From: Bradyrhizobium forestalis
GTDB taxonomy: Bacteria; Pseudomonadota; Alphaproteobacteria; Rhizobiales; Xanthobacteraceae
NCBI RefSeq assembly: GCF_002795245.1
Contig: NZ_PGVG01000025.1
Coordinates: 1 to 64,000 of the forward strand
DNA length: 64,000 bases
Reading direction: 5' to 3'
Shown: positions 62,445 through 64,000 of the stretch, in pieces
Position numbering within the stretch: the stretch's first letter is position 1
Layout of the letters: each line of letters starts with the position of its first letter
Translations under genes and position numbers: made by a program
Notes under the pieces: generated by a model
Database searches by the model: none
What the model saw: only the letters and a program-made list of their open reading frames with translations
What the model was told of the DNA's origin: nothing

Positions 62445-62528
62445 CGGCAGGTGGATTTTCGAATCGGCCCGTTGTGGGGGAAAGCGACGCAAGATCGCGC
62501 ACCGCAGCAGGGCGAAAGGGAGGATGAC

Positions 62529-63983
62529 GTGTATCTCGGGATCGACATCGGCACGTCCGGTGTGAAAGCGGTGCTCGTGAGCGAAGCCGGCGCGGTGGTC
62601 GCGACGGCGGCGCGCGAGCTTGCGCTGTCGCACCCCGCGCCGCTGTGGTCCGAGCAGGACCCCGATGGCTGGGTCGATGCGGCCATCGGCGCAGTCGACG
62701 ATCTCGCCGCGCGTCATCCGCGGGAGGTTGCGCAGGTTCGTGGCATCGGGCTGTCAGGTCAGATGCATGGCGCGACGCTGCTCGGCGAGGACGGCCGGCC
62801 GCTGCGTCCGGCCATCCTCTGGAACGACGGCCGCTCGCAGGCCGAATGCGCAGCGTTGGAGCGGCGCTGTCCCTCGTTGCACGCGATCGCCGGCAACCTC
62901 GCGATGCCTGGCTTCACCGCGCCAAAACTGCTCTGGGTGGCACGGCACGAGCCAAAGATCTTCGACCGCGTGGCAAAGGTGCTGCTGCCGAAAGCCTATG
63001 TCCGCTATCGCCTCACCGGCGAAATGGTCGAAGACATGTCGGATGCGGCTGGCACGCTGTGGCTGGATGTCGGCCTGCGTCGGTGGTCGGCGCTGCTGCT
63101 GCATGCCACCGGGCTCGATCTGCACCACATGCCGCGCCTCGTCGAGGGCAGTGCGGTGAGCGCGGTGCTCACGCCTGATTACGCGCAGCGCTGGGGTATG
63201 GCGAAAGATGTCGTGGTCGCCGGCGGCGCCGGCGACAATGCGGCCAGCGCGATCGGGCTCGGCGCCATCGCGCCGGGCGATGCCTTCCTGTCGCTGGGAA
63301 CGTCGGGTGTCCTGTTCCGCGTCACCGATCGCTTTGCCCCCGCGCCGGCTTCGGCCGTGCATGCGTTCTGCCACGCGCTGCCCGGCCTCTGGCATCAGAT
63401 GGGTGTGATGCTGTCGGCGGCGGCCTCGCTCGCCTGGCTGTCTGGCGTGATGGAGACGCCGGCCGCAGCGCTCTTGGCGCCGCTCGGTGAGCGCGTCGAT
63501 GGACCGAGCCCGATCAAATTCCTGCCCTATCTCGACGGCGAGCGCACGCCGCACAACGATGCCGCCGCCAGCGGCGCCTTCGTCGGCTTGCGCGGCGCGA
63601 CCGGGCGCTCTCAGATCGTGCAGGCCGTGCTCGAAGGCGTCGCCTTTGCCGCGCGCGACAATCTGGCGGCGCTGAGTGCAGCGAGTGGGCCGATTGCCGA
63701 GCTCGATCTCGTCGGCGGCGGCTCGCGCTCATCGCTCTGGGCGCAGATCTGCGCCGACGTGCTCGGCATTCCGGTCCATCGTGTCGAGGAAGGCGAGGTG
63801 GGCGCTGCGCTCGGCGCCGCGCGGCTCGGTCGGCTCGCCGCGACCGGCGATAATCCCGCGGATGTCTGCACGCGCCCGCGGCGGCTCGCGAGCTTCACAC
63901 CCCGCCCGTCCGTCGCTGCGGCCTATGACGAGGCCTATCGGCGATGGCGCGCGCTTTATCCAGCATTGAAGGAGTCTGTTTAA
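62529..63983 (+). CDS. xylB: Xylulokinase
   Basis: A 484-residue FGGY-family kinase. The N-terminal phosphate-binding motif GIDIGTSGVKAVLVS, the SGQMHGATLLGEDG substrate region and the C-terminal LVGGGSRSSLWAQICADVLG are typical of xylulokinases. It phosphorylates xylulose with ATP in the pentose-sugar pathway. The GTG at 62529 has GGGAGG seven bases upstream; an open frame continues 26 codons upstream but lacks a ribosome-binding site. The LacI gene upstream is the likely regulator. Confidence 0.87.
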   Translation: MYLGIDIGTSGVKAVLVSEAGAVVATAARELALSHPAPLWSEQDPDGWVDAAIGAVDDLAARHPREVAQVRGIGLSGQMHGATLLGEDGRPLRPAILWNDGRSQAECAALERRCPSLHAIAGNLAMPGFTAPKLLWVARHEPKIFDRVAKVLLPKAYVRYRLTGEMVEDMSDAAGTLWLDVGLRRWSALLLHATGLDLHHMPRLVEGSAVSAVLTPDYAQRWGMAKDVVVAGGAGDNAASAIGLGAIAPGDAFLSLGTSGVLFRVTDRFAPAPASAVHAFCHALPGLWHQMGVMLSAAASLAWLSGVMETPAAALLAPLGERVDGPSPIKFLPYLDGERTPHNDAAASGAFVGLRGATGRSQIVQAVLEGVAFAARDNLAALSAASGPIAELDLVGGGSRSSLWAQICADVLGIPVHRVEEGEVGAALGAARLGRLAATGDNPADVCTRPRRLASFTPRPSVAAAYDEAYRRWRALYPALKESV

Positions 63984-64000
63984 GTGAACGTGTCAGCCAA
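63984..64000 (+). CDS. Start of the next gene (only five codons visible)
   Basis: A GTG immediately after the xylulokinase stop, with AAGGAG about 9 bases upstream, begins a new frame (MNVSA...). Nothing more can be said; a xylose isomerase or another sugar gene would be consistent with the context. Confidence 0.35.

Overview
The window is high-GC alphaproteobacterial DNA that fits Bradyrhizobium or a very close relative. The evidence is a LuxR/LuxI pair of the BjaR/BjaI (isovaleryl-homoserine lactone) type, a GcrA cell-cycle regulator, a SAM-II riboswitch before metZ, an aerobic benzoyl-CoA (box) cluster with a BoxR-type regulator, and many Bradyrhizobium-style dispersed palindromic repeats between genes. 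The genus is inferred from gene content. No database search was run.

Layout. (1) 1-8.7 kb, minus strand: a cut-off IS5-type transposase at the edge, then a module for use of shikimate-type compounds: a LysR regulator, a shikimate dehydrogenase, a branched-chain-type ABC importer (binding protein, two permeases, two ATPases) and a fused dehydroshikimate dehydratase. (2) 9.1-11.1 kb: the quorum-sensing locus with a 22-bp lux-box palindrome and a small ORF on each side. (3) 11.4-19.4 kb: a second LivHMGF importer without its binding protein, a glutamine-synthetase-like enzyme, and a Rieske oxygenase divergent from an IclR regulator across a 25-bp palindrome. (4) 19.4-28.4 kb: a PRC-barrel protein, a truncated hemoglobin, and the box cluster (BoxR, benzoate-CoA ligase, an alpha/beta hydrolase, BoxC, BoxB), then an SDR. 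No boxA is visible. (5) 28.6-33.1 kb: envelope genes (polysaccharide deacetylase, OmpA-type protein, two membrane proteins). (6) 33.1-39.9 kb: the full Pho locus phoR-pstSCAB-phoU-phoB with a Pho box. (7) 40.1-44.5 kb: gcrA and argD-argF-hslO. (8) 44.5-45.7 kb: a 1.16-kb stretch without genes, made of repeats and one strongly structured element. (9) 45.7-58.6 kb: apaG, an OpgC acyltransferase followed by two SGNH-fold proteins (one with its catalytic residues lost), metZ under SAM-II control, a long dCTP deaminase, a PAS protein, a protein of unknown function, a MATE exporter, a Met/Gly-rich secreted protein, and small enzymes and regulators. (10) 58.8-60.1 kb: tRNA-Gly(CCC) followed by a small Fic toxin/antitoxin island, bounded by a 14-bp copy of the tRNA 3' end. 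(11) 60.2-64 kb: an XRE-cupin regulator, an acetyltransferase, a LacI regulator and a xylulokinase, with another gene starting at the edge.

The catabolic parts share one theme: plant-derived aromatic and hydroaromatic acids are imported and funnelled toward protocatechuate or benzoyl-CoA ring cleavage, as expected for a soil or root-associated bacterium. The least explained parts are the Fic island (its toxin gene carries a one-base frameshift), the OpgC-SGNH-SGNH set, the quorum-sensing-linked small ORFs, and the structured repeat element near 45.1 kb.
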